Shown here: piece by piece, positions 62,274 through 64,000 of the stretch
Position numbering within the stretch: position 1 is the first letter of the stretch
Layout of the letters: each line of letters starts with the position of its first letter
NCBI RefSeq assembly: GCF_001022965.1
Contig: NZ_LECZ01000023.1
Span: forward strand, 372,001 to 436,000
Length of the DNA stretch: 64,000 nt
Origin: Enterobacter genomosp. O
Lineage (GTDB): Bacteria; Pseudomonadota; Gammaproteobacteria; Enterobacterales; Enterobacteriaceae
Direction: 5' to 3'
Translations under genes and position numbers: made by a program
Notes under the pieces: generated by a model
The model's database searches: none
What the model saw: the letters and a program-made list of their open reading frames with translations, nothing else
Told to the model about the DNA's origin: nothing

Positions 62274-62852
62274 TTATTCATAGGTGAAATTAAACGTAGC
62301 GATACCGCTAAAGTTGCCGGTCGTGCCTTGCCCGCTCGCGGTTTCCACCAGCGTCGCCAGGAGTGAGACTTCCCCTGAACTTATCTCTCCGCTCGACCAG
62401 GTGAGGCGCTGACTATCGGTTGTGGAGTTGATGGTGAATGGGGCGTCCGGAGTGGCGGTGCGGGAAATCGCGACGCCAATATGCTCCGCGCTGCCCTCAC
62501 CAGAGAGTGAGTTCTCAATGGCCGTCACCACAGGACTGGCGTTGCCGCTAATGGTCGTTTTCAGCGCCGCGAGGCTGGAGGGGCAAGAGACCATTTTGAG
62601 CTTAAAACTGGTCGTCGCTTTCGCATTTTTCAAAATGATGTAATCCAGGCGTACCTTACCGTTAGTGCCGATGGGAATAACATTGCTGGCACCATCGCCG
62701 GTGCCGCCTTCAATTTTCATATCGCAGGTCGTGTCACGAATATTAGCGGTGAAGGTAATATCGAGGTTATCAGCGTATGTGCCCAGGGACAGCGCCATCA
62801 GCCCTGAACTCAAAATACGTAATCCTGTTTTTTTCCCAGCTTCAAAAAGCAT
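62274..62852 (-). CDS. Minor fimbrial subunit (YadM-type)
   Basis: 192 residues. Signal peptide near LRILSSGLMALSLGTYA, pilin motif FTANIRDTTCDMKI with Cys partner in VSCPSS, C-terminal GIATFNFTYE. First pilin gene after the usher, 13 bases from the usher stop; the four downstream subunits form one transcript. Confidence 0.84.
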   Translation of the reverse strand: MLFEAGKKTGLRILSSGLMALSLGTYADNLDITFTANIRDTTCDMKIEGGTGDGASNVIPIGTNGKVRLDYIILKNAKATTSFKLKMVSCPSSLAALKTTISGNASPVVTAIENSLSGEGSAEHIGVAISRTATPDAPFTINSTTDSQRLTWSSGEISSGEVSLLATLVETASGQGTTGNFSGIATFNFTYE

Positions 62853-62865
62853 GTTTTAACTCCCT

Positions 62866-64000
62866 TTATAATGCTGTGATGTGGCAGGTCTGACCTGTCA
62901 GCAGTGTTGTCGGCCCAATCTTTTTCGCATCAGGTGTGATCTGGTAGGAGACGGTACAGGATGTGCCTGGCCCACTTCCCCAGATGATGTTTAGCATTCC
63001 TTTATCTTCAATTCCGCGGATCCAGGCTTGCCCAGCCTGGCCGACGCTACCCACGGATACGCCTTTTTCGGTTTGAACATCTGCACCCAGCGGAATAAAC
63101 CCGTTATCGTCACGTGCGAGTTCCATTAACACCGAACGCCCTTGATCGGTCTCAAAGTTGACCAGCACAACGGCACCGCTGCGGGGCACCGTGGTGGAAC
63201 GGGTATTTTTCACTTCAACATCAGAGCGCATATCACTGATATCCAGACCGACGCTGTTTTCACGGTAGGCTGACAGATAGGGCATCAAGGCATAGCCTGA
63301 GGAGCCGATTTCACCGTTACCGATAGAGACGCGGGCGCCTTCAGCCCCCTCTGCCTTAATCAACGCGAGCGTATCGCTTTCGCTGATGCTGCCGGGCGCG
63401 AGAGTCACGCCACCCGCGTGCAGAATCATCCCGCCGCTGTAGCTGGCAGAATATTGTCGCGTATCGTCATCCGATGCAGAGACGGAAAGGCTCAGCGGTC
63501 CGTGCGGGCCGTTATAACTGCCGTAACCACTTAGCTGGTTTAACGTGTCGTCGTTACGCGTGGTGCTCTCCGTAATGCTGTAACTGAAGCGGTTATCTTC
63601 GGTGTTGCCGTTGGCACTGGCATTGAAACTTCCGCCCCCTTTGAGATCGCTGCCGATGCCCATGTTGAGCGATGAGAACCCGCCTGCACGCTTACCGTTG
63701 CCCATCAGCGTGTCGAATGGAATCGTGAGGTTCAGATAGACACTGTCATCTTTTTCACCGAATTCATCGTAGGTGCGCTGCACGGAGAGGCTATAGCTTC
63801 CCCAACTTAAAGAGTGACTGTGGCCAATGGAGTACTGTGCTGATGAACCACTTTCATTCCAGTAGTCCTGCCAGGTTGAGTTGGCATATAGCGATCCCAA
63901 ATCGAGGTCGGCAATATTCAGCGGTTGGCTGATATTCACCTGGATCTGGTTTTTCATGCGCTGGAAGGTCTGATACACATCGCTGTTATTGCGATTAGGG
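62866..64000 (-). CDS. Outer-membrane fimbrial usher, C-terminal part, start outside window
   Basis: About 378 codons visible, the frame entering from base 64000 without a start; full ushers are about 800-880 residues. Seen: beta-barrel strands with alternating residues and YSIGHSHSLSWGSYSLSVQRTY, then the C-terminal domains with SGYALMPYLSAYRENSVGLD, VPRSGAVVLVNFETDQGRSVL and the terminal Cys pair (TSCTVSY, QTCHIT). Translocates and anchors the pilins encoded downstream. Possibly HtrE-like by operon order. Confidence 0.9.
   Translation of the reverse strand, partial: PNRNNSDVYQTFQRMKNQIQVNISQPLNIADLDLGSLYANSTWQDYWNESGSSAQYSIGHSHSLSWGSYSLSVQRTYDEFGEKDDSVYLNLTIPFDTLMGNGKRAGGFSSLNMGIGSDLKGGGSFNASANGNTEDNRFSYSITESTTRNDDTLNQLSGYGSYNGPHGPLSLSVSASDDDTRQYSASYSGGMILHAGGVTLAPGSISESDTLALIKAEGAEGARVSIGNGEIGSSGYALMPYLSAYRENSVGLDISDMRSDVEVKNTRSTTVPRSGAVVLVNFETDQGRSVLMELARDDNGFIPLGADVQTEKGVSVGSVGQAGQAWIRGIEDKGMLNIIWGSGPGTSCTVSYQITPDAKKIGPTTLLTGQTCHITAL

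Overview
The window is chromosomal DNA from a gamma-proteobacterium of the family Enterobacteriaceae. Gene order and protein sequences follow the Escherichia coli 2-3 min region (dcw cell-division cluster through yadE) almost gene for gene. The proteins diverge from E. coli in linkers, and there are lineage-specific insertions: a GH43/GPH sugar cassette, a chromosomal traT, a DUF2950 gene and a relocated fimbrial operon. That pattern suggests Enterobacter, Lelliottia, Leclercia or a close relative. The genus is an inference from memory of the families, not a computed placement.

Region 1 (1-17150) is the dcw cluster on the + strand: rsmH (5' end cut by the window), ftsL, ftsI, murE, murF, mraY, murD, ftsW, murG, murC, ddlB, ftsQ, ftsA, ftsZ, lpxC. 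Most genes overlap by 1-14 bases or are separated by a few bases. Together they make the UDP-MurNAc-pentapeptide and lipid II precursors, move and polymerise them at the septum, and build the FtsZ ring; lpxC commits material to lipid A. A strong hairpin terminator follows lpxC.

Region 2 (17350-30550): the secretion pair secM-secA; mutT; the minus-strand coaE-zapD-yacG operon; guaC; the minus-strand ppdD-hofB-hofC type IV pilin cluster and nadC; and ampD-ampE (peptidoglycan recycling and beta-lactamase signalling). Region 3 (29594-41130): a minus-strand operon of a GPH-family sugar transporter and a GH43 glycosidase sits between ampE and aroP, where E. coli has neither. It is followed by aroP and the pdhR-aceE-aceF-lpdA pyruvate dehydrogenase operon, with a clear PdhR operator.

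Region 4 (41279-45328) is the least conserved part: a chromosomal TraT-type lipoprotein, a DUF2950 protein paired with a YacH/DUF3300 protein, then an 893-base interval before acnB. This interval carries an unannotated-looking 38-codon membrane-protein ORF on the minus strand. On the plus strand it carries a structured segment ending in a 20-codon ORF directly joined to a terminator.

Region 5 (45329-59957): acnB, yacL, speD-speE (spermidine synthesis), yacC, cueO (copper oxidase with a CueR-type promoter), gcd (PQQ glucose dehydrogenase), hpt, can, the yadGH ABC exporter, the PTS-like yadI and the deacetylase yadE. Three copies of a roughly 45-base GC-rich palindromic element lie just downstream of acnB, cueO and hpt. 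Region 6 (59959-64000) is a minus-strand chaperone-usher fimbrial operon (usher cut by the window end, three minor pilins, a two-domain tip-adhesin-like protein) whose last stop codon lies one base from the yadE stop.

I saw no tRNA, rRNA, CRISPR array, insertion sequence or prophage.
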